Source: Phocaeicola fibrisolvens (GTDB lineage Bacteria; Bacteroidota; Bacteroidia; Bacteroidales; Bacteroidaceae). Taken from it: 64,000 nucleotides of DNA. The stretch lies in NCBI RefSeq assembly GCF_025567125.1, contig NZ_JAOQJI010000007.1, forward strand, positions 1 through 64,000. The letters run 5' to 3'. Both the position numbers and the translations under genes were made by a program. Position 1 is the first letter of the stretch, and each line of letters opens with the position of its first letter. This document shows, piece by piece, positions 16,031 to 25,272 of the stretch. The notes beneath the pieces were generated by a model, which worked only from the letters and a program-made list of their open reading frames with translations, had not been told where the DNA came from and did no database searches.

Positions 16031-17074
16031 TTATGCCTGTGAAAACTCTTTGATGCGTTGTTCTTCTGCCAGTCGGCATACCAGCAGCCTTCCGTCCTTT
16101 TCTGCTACGATAAAGCCGTCCAGTCCTTCCAGCACCACCTTCTTTTCGTCGGCCACGTGTACCACGCAGTTCCGGCAGTCAAACAGTTTTACGTTGTCGC
16201 CTACTTTGGCGTTTCCGTTTTCATCCTGCGGCAACAGCCCGTGCAGCGAGCCCCAGCTTCCCAGGTCGCTCCATCCGAATTCCGCAGGAAGTACATGGAT
16301 GCCTTCCGCCTTTTCCATCACGGCATAGTCGATGGATACCTTTTCGCAGGTAGGGAAGTCCGCTTTCAAGGTCTCCGTTTCCTTTTCCGTGTAGAAATCC
16401 GGTGCCATCTTCTCCATTACTCCGGCAATCTGCGGGGCATATTTTTCGATGGCATGGGTAATGGTCTGCACGTTCCATACAAAGATACCCGCATTCCAGA
16501 AATAATTTCCCTGTGCCACGTATTTCTGTGCCGTTTCCAGGTTCGGCTTCTCTTTGAACGCCTCTACCTTGTAGATTCCGTTCTGTCCTTCTCCTGTTGC
16601 GGCAATGTATCCATATCCCGTTTCCGGGCGTGTCGGTTTCATTCCCAGTGTGACGATAGCTTCCGAGTTGGCCGTAAATTCCAGCGCCTGACTGATGCAC
16701 CGTTTGAACTCTTCCTTGTCGAGTACCAGCGCATCCGAAGGGGTGACTACGATGTTTGCCTCCGGATACTGCTTCTTGATTTTCCAGCACGCGTACGCGA
16801 TGCAAGGAGCCGTATTTCTGGCTTCCGGTTCTGCCAGAATGTGCTGTGTCGGAATCTCCGGCAATTGTTCCTTTACGATACCGACATACTTTTCAGAGGT
16901 AACCACCCAAAAGTTTTCTTTCGGGCACACTCCTTCAAAACGTTCTGCGGTGAGTTGTATCAGTGATTTCCCTACGCCCATCACATCGATGAACTGTTTG
17001 GGATATTCCGGTACGCTCATAGGCCAGAATCGGCTTCCGATTCCTCCTGCCATGATAACTACGTGATTTTGCAT
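16031..17074 (-). CDS. manC: Mannose-1-phosphate guanylyltransferase
   Basis: A 347-residue enzyme making GDP-mannose from GTP and mannose-1-phosphate. The pyrophosphorylase signature AGGIGSRFWPMS with PKQF is at residues 9-27, followed by HILAEPEARNTAPCIAYA and the FKEKPNLETA and FVWNVQTI blocks. It lacks the C-terminal isomerase domain of the longer bifunctional ManC, so it is the short form. It provides substrate for gmd, 26 bp downstream. Confidence 0.95.
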   Translation of the reverse strand: MQNHVVIMAGGIGSRFWPMSVPEYPKQFIDVMGVGKSLIQLTAERFEGVCPKENFWVVTSEKYVGIVKEQLPEIPTQHILAEPEARNTAPCIAYACWKIKKQYPEANIVVTPSDALVLDKEEFKRCISQALEFTANSEAIVTLGMKPTRPETGYGYIAATGEGQNGIYKVEAFKEKPNLETAQKYVAQGNYFWNAGIFVWNVQTITHAIEKYAPQIAGVMEKMAPDFYTEKETETLKADFPTCEKVSIDYAVMEKAEGIHVLPAEFGWSDLGSWGSLHGLLPQDENGNAKVGDNVKLFDCRNCVVHVADEKKVVLEGLDGFIVAEKDGRLLVCRLAEEQRIKEFSQA

Positions 17075-17088
17075 TTGTATTTTTGTGT

Positions 17089-18135
17089 TTATTTATTTGG
17101 ATTTATTCCTTTGTAAAGGGTTTCTATTTCTTTATTGATGGTATCAATATTGAAAGTTGTTTGGGAAAGTATGATAGATTGTTCAATAAGATGATTTCTT
17201 AATGTTTCATCTGTCATCAGGCGTTCCATTTGAATAGCAAGTTTATCGCAATCTCCTGGTTGAAAAAGTAGAAGATTTTCTCCATCTTTTGCAATGTCAG
17301 GAATTCCCCCTACTGGAGTGGTAATAACAGGCAAGCCGTATGCCCAAGCATCTAGTACGGCCATTGGAAAGCCCTCTGCATAGCTGGGCAAACAAAAAAT
17401 AGATGCTTCTTTGAAAGCTTTGTCTTTATCTTTTCCATTTATCCATCCCAAAAATTGTGCCTGTGATTCAATTCCTAGTTCTTTTGCTAGTTTTTTTCCG
17501 TTATCAATTTCTCCATTTCCGGCAAAAACAATTTTCCAGTCAGGATATTGAGATGCTATTTTAGCAAAGGCTTTAATCATGTCAGCATATCCCTTTCTTT
17601 TGTTTACAGTACCAGCATATAATATGATATGCTGTTTTGTGTATTTTTCTGGGAGAATTTCAGTCGTACAAGGATTATAAATGACTTGTATTTTATCTCC
17701 TAAATGAAAAGTGTCATTTACGTATTTTTTCCATAATTGTGATAATACAATTACTTTATCCGCATGGCTGAAAAGATATTTGTATACTTTTTGATATTTT
17801 CCATTGATAGTCGTCTCAGGAGAGAATGCATGAAAATGTACAATAACTTTCTTTTTCCATAGTTTAGACCACCACATAAAAAGACATTTTCGAATAGCTG
17901 ATGGAGGTTCACTTGTATGAATGTGTACGATATCATAAAACGGAAGATTCAGTACAAATTGAATCCATCCTTTGCAGAAATAGAATAATTTGAAAATACT
18001 ACTTTTGTCAATATGAGTTTCAATCCATTTACAATGAAATTCTTTCCATTGCTCACCTTTTTGGTGAGCTTTTATAACGGAAGTGATTCCACCTCTTGTT
18101 TTGTGTGAGGTTGCAATAATTAAGACTTTATTCAT
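17089..18135 (-). CDS. GT4 family glycosyltransferase
   Basis: A 348-residue GT-B enzyme. The C-terminal donor site has the retaining GT4 signature around FCLPSYAEGFPMAVLDAWAYG, followed by PVITTPVGGIPDI. The N-terminal half contains a short basic and aromatic region expected at the membrane interface. It adds one sugar of the first polymer; donor and acceptor are unknown. It is AT-rich, unlike manC 14 bp downstream, which marks the edge of the horizontally variable core. Confidence 0.88.
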   Translation of the reverse strand: MNKVLIIATSHKTRGGITSVIKAHQKGEQWKEFHCKWIETHIDKSSIFKLFYFCKGWIQFVLNLPFYDIVHIHTSEPPSAIRKCLFMWWSKLWKKKVIVHFHAFSPETTINGKYQKVYKYLFSHADKVIVLSQLWKKYVNDTFHLGDKIQVIYNPCTTEILPEKYTKQHIILYAGTVNKRKGYADMIKAFAKIASQYPDWKIVFAGNGEIDNGKKLAKELGIESQAQFLGWINGKDKDKAFKEASIFCLPSYAEGFPMAVLDAWAYGLPVITTPVGGIPDIAKDGENLLLFQPGDCDKLAIQMERLMTDETLRNHLIEQSIILSQTTFNIDTINKEIETLYKGINPNK

Positions 18136-18141
18136 ATCTTT

Positions 18142-18693
18142 TTATTCTTTGATTCTTATTAATTTTGCAGGAACTCCACCTACAATAGCATTATCAGGTA
18201 TATCTTTTGTTACAACTGAATTCGCTCCAATCGTAACATTATTACCAATTTTTACTGAACCAAAAATTTTAACTCCTAATCCAAAGTAGCAATTATCCCC
18301 AACGGTAACAATACTCTTGTCTTCATTTTCATATTTATTCCCAAAAACGACTCCAGGCAATAATGTACAGTTCTTGCCTATTGTACATGTAGATTTTACG
18401 TGGATAAAATCTCCTGTATGATATATTCTTAATCCAGGTCCTATCGTATTAGGATAAATTGTAAATCTAAGTTTAAAACCTAAACGTTTATATTTAAACC
18501 AATGATAGAGAAATAAAATTTTAGAACTTTTTGTGTTTTTATAATATTCCACATATCTTAAGTGTCTTATGTATGCATAAATGAACCATACCTCATTGTG
18601 CAATATCCAATCTTTCAGTGTCGGTTTTTTGTTGTTAAACCGTTTTAAATCTTCTGTGAGGTAGTAGTTTAAATCTTGTTTTGATTGTATCAT
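18142..18693 (-). CDS. Serine acetyltransferase-like hexapeptide acyltransferase
   Basis: A 183-residue protein with a left-handed beta-helix C-terminal half made of hexapeptide repeats (for example IGKNCTLLPGVV, VTVGDNCYFGLGVKI, IGANSVVTKDIPDNAIVGG). The His in RIYHTGDFIHV is the likely catalytic base. The helical N-terminal half resembles CysE, but in a glycan operon it most likely acetylates a sugar. Its start overlaps the stop of the upstream pyruvyltransferase gene (ATGA). Confidence 0.82.
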   Translation of the reverse strand: MIQSKQDLNYYLTEDLKRFNNKKPTLKDWILHNEVWFIYAYIRHLRYVEYYKNTKSSKILFLYHWFKYKRLGFKLRFTIYPNTIGPGLRIYHTGDFIHVKSTCTIGKNCTLLPGVVFGNKYENEDKSIVTVGDNCYFGLGVKIFGSVKIGNNVTIGANSVVTKDIPDNAIVGGVPAKLIRIKE

Positions 18694-19958
18694 TTTTTTT
18701 CTTCATTAATAATACTATTGATATTTTCTTGCAATATTGTTTGCATTTTATCTATTTGGTTATTAAGTTTAATAAGATTTTGACTATAATTAGCAAACAT
18801 TTTGTCTACAAATGATATTAAACTCTCAGCATTAGTATAATCTATGTCAATGGAATAATCTTCAAATCCAATATTCTTCATATATTCTCGTAACTTATAG
18901 AGATAGTTTATCGCAATAATTGGTTTTCGTCCTGCAGCAGAACATAGTATGGCAGCATGCATTCTTGTGACAATACTAAATTTAGATTTTGAAAATACAT
19001 AAGCTAGTTCTTTAGGAGTTAATAATTCTTCTATTTCTATTACTCGATTTTTGTTTCTCATTAGCTCTATAATATGTTTTCCTGCTGTAACATCATCAAC
19101 TTTATATATGCCAACAACAGTTGGAGTGAAAACTATACTTGTATTGTATTTTTCGATGATATAATCCAAGGTTTCTGCAATAGCTTTGTTGTATCCATCC
19201 TGCCTTACAGGTCCTTTTGCTTTTCTAAATAGCCAATCTATAACAGAAACGCAGACGTATTCATCATTATTTATCCCTATTCTTGTAAATAAATTATTCT
19301 TTTCTTCTAATTTTTCTTGTAATATTGCTATGTCATAAGAGTTAAATATATGAGGTTTTGTTATGTTTAACTGAGATAACAGATTGAACGATTTATTATC
19401 TCTTACGAAGATAGCAAAAGATCTATCTAAAACTTTTTTTGCTTTTTTTATTGTGCTCTTATAGAAGACGGGACCTATAGTTAAAGAAAAATGTATTAAC
19501 TTCATACCCATTTTTTCGTATATATCTAATGCTTCTAGAGATAAATAAGCTGTTTTGTAATAGACATCATTGATTCTTTCGGCTCCAATACATAAAATGT
19601 AATCAGATTGAGATATTTCTTTTAATAGTTTAGCCCTTCTACCCCATAAAAGATTGTATGGCTTTGTTGTAAAAAATAAAAGAAATCTGACGATAAGAAT
19701 CCAAATAATTGTACTTATAGTCCAGCAAATTTTGTGGATAGTGGTTCCCTCAGGGAAAATGAACAGGTCATTTGTTGTATTTATAGAATTAGAATTTTCT
19801 AATGCTTTTATTGATTTGTTGACACGTTCATAATCATTTGTTAAAAGATTGATGGAACAATTATTATCGATTCTCTTTGCTATTTTAATTGCGTTTTCAA
19901 TTAAGGCCATTGATCCAATATTTGCGGCAGAACCCGCTTCTGCAATAGTAATCTTCAT
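18690..19958 (-). CDS. Polysaccharide pyruvyl transferase family protein (copy 1)
   Basis: A 422-residue GT-B-like protein of the WcaK/CsaB family, with FSIVTRMHAAILCSAAG near residue 335, the family's conserved R-x-H helix. Members attach ketal pyruvate from phosphoenolpyruvate to sugar hydroxyls, though many homologues in gut operons are unproven. A hydrophobic stretch near residues 80-100 may be a membrane or amphipathic segment. It is directly downstream (2-bp gap) of an Fe-S F420-dehydrogenase-like gene, and the same gene order recurs at 25273-27575. Confidence 0.8.
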   Translation of the reverse strand: MKITIAEAGSAANIGSMALIENAIKIAKRIDNNCSINLLTNDYERVNKSIKALENSNSINTTNDLFIFPEGTTIHKICWTISTIIWILIVRFLLFFTTKPYNLLWGRRAKLLKEISQSDYILCIGAERINDVYYKTAYLSLEALDIYEKMGMKLIHFSLTIGPVFYKSTIKKAKKVLDRSFAIFVRDNKSFNLLSQLNITKPHIFNSYDIAILQEKLEEKNNLFTRIGINNDEYVCVSVIDWLFRKAKGPVRQDGYNKAIAETLDYIIEKYNTSIVFTPTVVGIYKVDDVTAGKHIIELMRNKNRVIEIEELLTPKELAYVFSKSKFSIVTRMHAAILCSAAGRKPIIAINYLYKLREYMKNIGFEDYSIDIDYTNAESLISFVDKMFANYSQNLIKLNNQIDKMQTILQENINSIINEEKK

Positions 19959-19960
19959 AT

Positions 19961-21136
19961 TTATCTTTTATCTTTAATTAGTCTACTAAGAATTTTATAG
20001 ATTATAAATGGAAGTTTTGGGGATAGCGTTAAAAAAAGTTGTAAATAACGTCTTTGCTTTTCAACAGATTTTCCTGTTAATATTAATTGTGTGTCATTTG
20101 TACGTCCTTTGAAATAAGGAATAAGCTTGTTCTTTTTAATAATATCATCGTACATCAATGATTTTTCAATGTCAATGATTTGTTTTTTTTCTAAAATTAG
20201 ATTTGGCGTTTGATTTATGACTTCTTTTCCCTTTTCTGTATGAATAATAATTAGATTTTTCCCTGCATTATTTTTTTCTATATTCCATGGATCTAATACT
20301 GTTATATCTACGTCAATACCGAAAGGGTTTCCACAGATATTACATCCTGGTACCATCCATAGTTTTTTCCCGAATGGCATTAAAGCTGCTTTTTCCCAAG
20401 CAATTTTTTTTTGGTTGAAGGCGCAATATCCTGGCCATCCATTTCCTCTATATGAAAAGGATTCTATGTCATTGATATTTTTTAAGTTGATTCCTGCTAA
20501 TTTGGCTATAAATTTTGTAGACTCAAAAGATTTCTGCTGTTTACAAAAGATACATAGGGTATAGAGTTTCTTGCATTTATTTTTTAAATATTGACTTAAA
20601 GGAAGTAATTGGCAAGTTGTTCCAACAATTAGTATTTTATCACATTTAGTTATTTCCCGCATTTTTAGATTGAGTGGGACTGAATGATAAATAGAATTAG
20701 GTAAGTCATTATAGCTAGGTATAGTATTCTTGGTATAAAAAAAACCTTCAGCAAAAGGGTATTCATTTGTTTTTCTTAGAGTATAGACTCCATCGAATAT
20801 ACCATTTTTTAATCCTTCTATGATAATAGTACGAGCAACGCCCCCAGAAGAGGAATTTATTCGTATTTCGTTATTTTTGTTGTATCCTAAATAATATTGT
20901 TTTTGTTTGCAATATTCTTTGATATCGATTAATGATGTGTCTTTATTAGCTGGACATATTTGTTTACATCTACCACATTTGATGCATTTTTCTTCTAGAA
21001 TGTTTAAGGTCATTAATCCATTATTTGCAATTTCAAATTTAATTGCTTTCTGTGGACATATTGCAATGCATGAACCACATTGCTGGCATAAATTATTGTT
21101 TATTTTATATAGATTCTGATAAGTTTGAAATACCAT
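19961..21136 (-). CDS. F420 hydrogenase/dehydrogenase beta-subunit-like Fe-S protein (copy 1)
   Basis: A 391-residue protein with two 4Fe-4S ferredoxin motifs (Cys17-20-23-27 and Cys51-54-57-61) followed by the FrhB-type N- and C-terminal domains. Conserved points are the SSSGGVARTI loop near residue 96, IVGTTCQLLPL near 170 and a Cys-rich CNICGNPFGIDVDITV segment that may hold a further cluster or flavin site. Such proteins in capsule operons are redox enzymes of unknown substrate; F420 itself is not expected in Bacteroides. It sits immediately before a pyruvyltransferase gene. Confidence 0.8.
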   Translation of the reverse strand: MVFQTYQNLYKINNNLCQQCGSCIAICPQKAIKFEIANNGLMTLNILEEKCIKCGRCKQICPANKDTSLIDIKEYCKQKQYYLGYNKNNEIRINSSSGGVARTIIIEGLKNGIFDGVYTLRKTNEYPFAEGFFYTKNTIPSYNDLPNSIYHSVPLNLKMREITKCDKILIVGTTCQLLPLSQYLKNKCKKLYTLCIFCKQQKSFESTKFIAKLAGINLKNINDIESFSYRGNGWPGYCAFNQKKIAWEKAALMPFGKKLWMVPGCNICGNPFGIDVDITVLDPWNIEKNNAGKNLIIIHTEKGKEVINQTPNLILEKKQIIDIEKSLMYDDIIKKNKLIPYFKGRTNDTQLILTGKSVEKQRRYLQLFLTLSPKLPFIIYKILSRLIKDKR

Positions 21137-21138
21137 AC

Positions 21139-22269
21139 TTATATAGTCTTAAGGAATGATTGTATACTATCACTAATTGTCTTATAATTAAAATATTTTT
21201 CTCCGACCTCAAATCCTTTTTCTCCTATTTTATCTGCTAATGAGTGATTATTAATTAGTTCTTTCATCCCTTTATAGAATCCATTTACATCGTATGATAT
21301 AATTTCTGCAGTTTCTTGATGAATAAAATAATGTGATATTTCTCCAACATTATTGGTGATTAATGGTCTTTTAGAACCTACATATTCTGCAATTTTTTGC
21401 GAAAATCGAGCTTTATCTTGTAAGCTATTTGGATCTAAAGGTATTAATAGACCTAATGACTCATCATATATTCTGTAGAGCTCTTCTTGGGGTATTTGGG
21501 TTTTTATTTCTATATTTTTTATATTTATATTTTTAATAAGTTGATACATCGTATCCATTTGTTTTTTGTTGCCAAACAATACTAAAATTAAGTGTGCTGT
21601 GGAATTCTCTTCTACTACTTTTTTAAAAGCATTCAGTAGGATTTGATTTCTTATTAAGTATTCGGCATGTCCACAAAATGTAAAACAATTGTTGTCCTTA
21701 TAAGGATATCTTTTTCGATTGTAAGATGCCATTATAGGCAATAACAATTGTGGCTTGTTAAATATTTTTGCTTTATCCTGAAGAAAATGACTGATTGGAA
21801 AAATTCCGTCTAAGAAGAAACCAAATGTCTTGTCTTTTAGCCATGCTTCTATTTTATAAGCAAAATTAGGTTGTTTGCAACCTATATGCCATTCATGAAA
21901 TAAAGCCGTTTTTTTATATCCTAATATTGTACATATTAATGCTAGTATAATATAAACAGGGTATAGTGTCATTCCCAGTATTACAAAATTATTTTTTTCT
22001 TGTTTCTTTTCTTTTAGAATCTGCCATATTTTAGGAATATTTTTTAATATGGTCGATAATTTTCCCTTTCGTGGAAAAATATAATAATTGATTCCTGTTT
22101 CTGAAACTCCAACAATTTCTTTATCAATACCTTTAGTGCCAAATGGATTATCTATCATTGTGACATTACATCCATGTTCTTTTAATCCTCTTGCAATAAA
22201 TTCAGCTTTTGAATTATTTGCAGAAAAATGTAAAGGATATCCTTCTGATACAATTAATATAATATTCAT
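21139..22269 (-). CDS. GT4-like glycosyltransferase
   Basis: A 376-residue GT-B protein. The N-terminal Rossmann half starts MNIILIVSEGYPLHF and includes a hydrophobic segment near residues 100-120 (YPVYIILALICTILG) that suggests membrane association. The C-terminal half has a weak GT4 donor site (LLIPLDPNSLQDKARFSQK, then AEYVGSKRPLITN), a clear but divergent version of the family signature. The specific sugar is unknown. It is part of the AT-rich core and is followed by the Fe-S protein gene with a 2-bp gap. Confidence 0.75.
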   Translation of the reverse strand: MNIILIVSEGYPLHFSANNSKAEFIARGLKEHGCNVTMIDNPFGTKGIDKEIVGVSETGINYYIFPRKGKLSTILKNIPKIWQILKEKKQEKNNFVILGMTLYPVYIILALICTILGYKKTALFHEWHIGCKQPNFAYKIEAWLKDKTFGFFLDGIFPISHFLQDKAKIFNKPQLLLPIMASYNRKRYPYKDNNCFTFCGHAEYLIRNQILLNAFKKVVEENSTAHLILVLFGNKKQMDTMYQLIKNINIKNIEIKTQIPQEELYRIYDESLGLLIPLDPNSLQDKARFSQKIAEYVGSKRPLITNNVGEISHYFIHQETAEIISYDVNGFYKGMKELINNHSLADKIGEKGFEVGEKYFNYKTISDSIQSFLKTI

Positions 22270-22859
22270 TTTATTGTTTTTATGATTTTACATGGATTCC
22301 CTGCTGCAATTACATTTGCAGGTATATCCTTAGTTACTATACTGCCAGCTCCTATTAAGCTATTCTCGCCTATATGGACACCTTTTAATACTTTTACTCC
22401 ATATCCCAACCATACGTTATTTTCTATAATGACAGGTTTATTAGCTCCAGTTCTATAGTCATCTGTATGCCAATCCGAGTCTGTAATTAGTGTATTAGCT
22501 CCGCATCTAACATTATTTCCTAATTTTATATATAGAGCAGATGCAATAACAGTTCCTGAAAATCCGCATTTATCTCCAATATCTATTTGTGCTCCTTTTT
22601 CTATTGTTGAGAACATACATGGTGTGTATACACCAATAAGATTTGAATTATGTGATGAGTTGAATGAGCAATTAGATCCAATTGTGATAGAAGTGTTGGG
22701 TAAGAGTCTAAACTTTGTTTTTCCTCTAAATTTGCAATTCCTTTTTATGCTAACGTGCCACCATAGTATGGAAATTTTATTAATTAAAAGCCAATAAAAA
22801 CTACTTATCTTAATGAACAGAATACTTATATAATGAGGATGTAAATATCTTATAATCAT
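22266..22859 (-). CDS. Hexapeptide-repeat O-acetyltransferase
   Basis: A 197-residue left-handed beta-helix acyltransferase. Repeats run from about residue 60 and end with the family motif VIIENNVWLGYGVKVLKGV, then GAGSIVTKDIPANVIAAGNP. His in TDSDWHTDD is in the usual place of the catalytic base. The first 40 residues are hydrophobic (YISILFIKISSFYWLLI) and may anchor it to the membrane. It likely acetylates a sugar of the first polymer. Both ends overlap neighbours by four bases (ATGA), indicating tight coupling. Confidence 0.82.
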   Translation of the reverse strand: MIIRYLHPHYISILFIKISSFYWLLINKISILWWHVSIKRNCKFRGKTKFRLLPNTSITIGSNCSFNSSHNSNLIGVYTPCMFSTIEKGAQIDIGDKCGFSGTVIASALYIKLGNNVRCGANTLITDSDWHTDDYRTGANKPVIIENNVWLGYGVKVLKGVHIGENSLIGAGSIVTKDIPANVIAAGNPCKIIKTIK

Positions 22860-24142
22860 ATTGATTTATCTTTTGAATTATTATATATTTTATAATATGC
22901 AGCTAAAATTTGTTCTATCACATATTTGGGAGAGAAATTGTTTAACGCATATTTACGTGCTTCTTGGCCTAATTGTTTAGCAAACTCAAATGATTTAGAT
23001 ATATGTAATATGGCTCCTCCTAATACATAAGGATCTCCATCTTGTACTAAAATTCCAGTTGTATTATTGGTTATTAATGAAGATGTTCCACCCGCAAATG
23101 AAGCAATAATGGGCATGCCTAAAAGCATAGCTTCACAGGTACTATTAGGGCTATTTTCAATATGGCTTGTTTGACAGTATAAGTCGGATTGTTGTAAAAT
23201 AGTGGAAATTGATTTAGCTTCTTGCCTTCCAAGATATTCTATATTTAAATTATTTGCTTTGAGTTTTGTGTATTTTTCAGTTAGAATTACGTCTTTGTTA
23301 TGGCTTTGTAATCCAATAATTTGCCATTTAAAATTCATATTATTTTGTTTAAGTAATGAGGCGGTTAGATATATAGTTTCTAACCCTTTATATAAACCAT
23401 TGCTTATTGTTGTTGTAATTGTGAAGGTTTCTGAAAAAGAGTTTTTATTCCATTGAACTTGGAAAAATATTTCTCTCATTATTTCATTAACTTTTAAATA
23501 GACGCGATTAGGATTATAAATTAGGGAGCAATATTTATCAAAGTCTGTACGACCAATGATATAGTTCATGTGTCTTAATATTTGTTTTTCTCGGATACAT
23601 TTATATCGCATCAGATGATTTATTGATGTGCTTCCTGTTAAATTTATCTTCGAAAAGAATGTTTCATATTTGGATACTTTAGTTTGTGGAATACCAGAAA
23701 ATAGTTTTGCATGTATTGATGACAAAAATCCTTGTATAGATAGTACGATAGGAGTAGTATTAATATAAAGTGATATTAATCCAAAGTCTTCTTCCGTTCC
23801 ATGTATGTGGATTAAATCTGGTTTTATGTCATTTATGATTTTTAGTAGTGGTTGTACATTATTATTATTAGAAAAGGACATAGTATTTTGTAGCCTTTGC
23901 ATCCAACGTGTAAGCTTATTTTTGCTGTTATTCTTATATATTGGATAATATTGAATCTTTTTATATTCAAATGGAAGGATATCTTGATTCCAATAAAAAG
24001 CAATATGCAACTCAATGTCGTTCTTTTGTGATAATTCTTTAGATAAAGTATTTAACCAACCTCCACTAACCCCTTTTTGGGTACTAATTTTTTCTAATGC
24101 GCAACATGGAGTATTGCAGAACCATAATATTTTCATATTCAT
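22856..24142 (-). CDS. GT4 family glycosyltransferase
   Basis: A 428-residue GT-B enzyme. The N-terminal half carries DLIHIHGTEEDFGL near residue 110. The C-terminal donor site has QTSHIENSPNSTCEAMLLG, then PIIASFAGGTSSLI, where the Glu-(7)-Glu arrangement of retaining GT4 enzymes is visible. Two start Met codons are possible (MNMKILWF). The donor is unknown. Eight bases separate it from the Wzy-type gene upstream. Confidence 0.85.
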   Translation of the reverse strand: MNMKILWFCNTPCCALEKISTQKGVSGGWLNTLSKELSQKNDIELHIAFYWNQDILPFEYKKIQYYPIYKNNSKNKLTRWMQRLQNTMSFSNNNNVQPLLKIINDIKPDLIHIHGTEEDFGLISLYINTTPIVLSIQGFLSSIHAKLFSGIPQTKVSKYETFFSKINLTGSTSINHLMRYKCIREKQILRHMNYIIGRTDFDKYCSLIYNPNRVYLKVNEIMREIFFQVQWNKNSFSETFTITTTISNGLYKGLETIYLTASLLKQNNMNFKWQIIGLQSHNKDVILTEKYTKLKANNLNIEYLGRQEAKSISTILQQSDLYCQTSHIENSPNSTCEAMLLGMPIIASFAGGTSSLITNNTTGILVQDGDPYVLGGAILHISKSFEFAKQLGQEARKYALNNFSPKYVIEQILAAYYKIYNNSKDKSI

Positions 24143-24149
24143 TTATATT

Positions 24150-25253
24150 TTAAAGCCAATATGGAGCCGTAAATATTGTGTGCATATCATTCCAATTACT
24201 ATAATAACTTTCAGTTGACATTGTATTATAAAACCATCGAAATGCTATTAGTAGTGACCATATGACGTAGATTGTTTTTATCTCTCTTTTTTTTATATAT
24301 TTAAGAATGAAAGTCAATACAAAAGGTGTTAAAATACTGAAAGGCAACATTAATCTCATTGCTGTATTAATTAAGAAATGACTTGATGTTTGTGAGAATA
24401 TGTATGCAATACTGAAAGTCTTTTCAATATCATTAAACTTGTTGTAATAGTATAAAATTAATATAAGACACAAACAATCATACGCAAAATAAAAAATAGA
24501 TACATTATAAGATTCACCTATTTCTGTGAGATATTGAGTGTATTTAGTATTTTCCTCTAAAAGAAATAATAAACTATTTGTATCGATTTTTAGTTGATAT
24601 GAAAGAATGAAAAGTAAAATGATGGCTGTTGCTATAGTTTTATTGATTTTATTAGGTTTGAAATAAATTATTAATAGGTAAAATATACCAATATATGCTG
24701 AAAAATGTATATTCCCAGCTATTATTATGATTAGTAAAAATAGAAATATATTTTTTTTGTTTACAATATTGTTATTTGAATTATTATATAGGATTAAAAT
24801 CCCCATTAGAATCAGCATAATAGCTAACGCTTGTCTTTTACTATTTAAAATGAGTAAGCCATATAATGGTATTAGCATGAGTATTGAATAGAAAAACCAC
24901 AAGTATTTAATGGGAATACTTACTTTTATTAATTTATTGAGTATATAAATTTCAAAGCAACTTAATAATATGCAAAATCCAAAGAAGCCAATAGGTTTAC
25001 ATAATATCATGATAAGCTCGTATATAGGTTCAATTTTTTCATTTTCTATAAACTTTAGAACAAACGGATGGTCTGTTTCTCCATTTGCTACATAAAATCT
25101 TGAAACATATACCCAATAATCATTGGAGTTGCCATAATCAAATGCAAAAAGAAAAAAAATAAGAAAGATAGAGGCATAATAAAGTTTTTTTTCTTTAGAC
25201 TTAAATGCTAAATATGATAATCCAATAATAAGAATTAGTATAAAATAAAACAT
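24150..25253 (-). CDS. EpsG-family polysaccharide polymerase (Wzy-type)
   Basis: A 367-residue integral membrane protein with about ten hydrophobic helices. The first segment resembles EpsG proteins (FDYGNSNDYWVYVSRFY near residue 40) and the central LNSKRQALAIMLILMG matches the family's conserved N-x-x-R-Q-A region. It is the only polymerase candidate of the first operon, and with the Wzx at 28531-30051 it would complete a Wzx/Wzy pathway. The polymer linkage cannot be predicted. Confidence 0.82.
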   Translation of the reverse strand: MFYFILILIIGLSYLAFKSKEKKLYYASIFLIFFLFAFDYGNSNDYWVYVSRFYVANGETDHPFVLKFIENEKIEPIYELIMILCKPIGFFGFCILLSCFEIYILNKLIKVSIPIKYLWFFYSILMLIPLYGLLILNSKRQALAIMLILMGILILYNNSNNNIVNKKNIFLFLLIIIIAGNIHFSAYIGIFYLLIIYFKPNKINKTIATAIILLFILSYQLKIDTNSLLFLLEENTKYTQYLTEIGESYNVSIFYFAYDCLCLILILYYYNKFNDIEKTFSIAYIFSQTSSHFLINTAMRLMLPFSILTPFVLTFILKYIKKREIKTIYVIWSLLIAFRWFYNTMSTESYYSNWNDMHTIFTAPYWL

Positions 25254-25272
25254 AAAAACTGTTTATGTCGAT

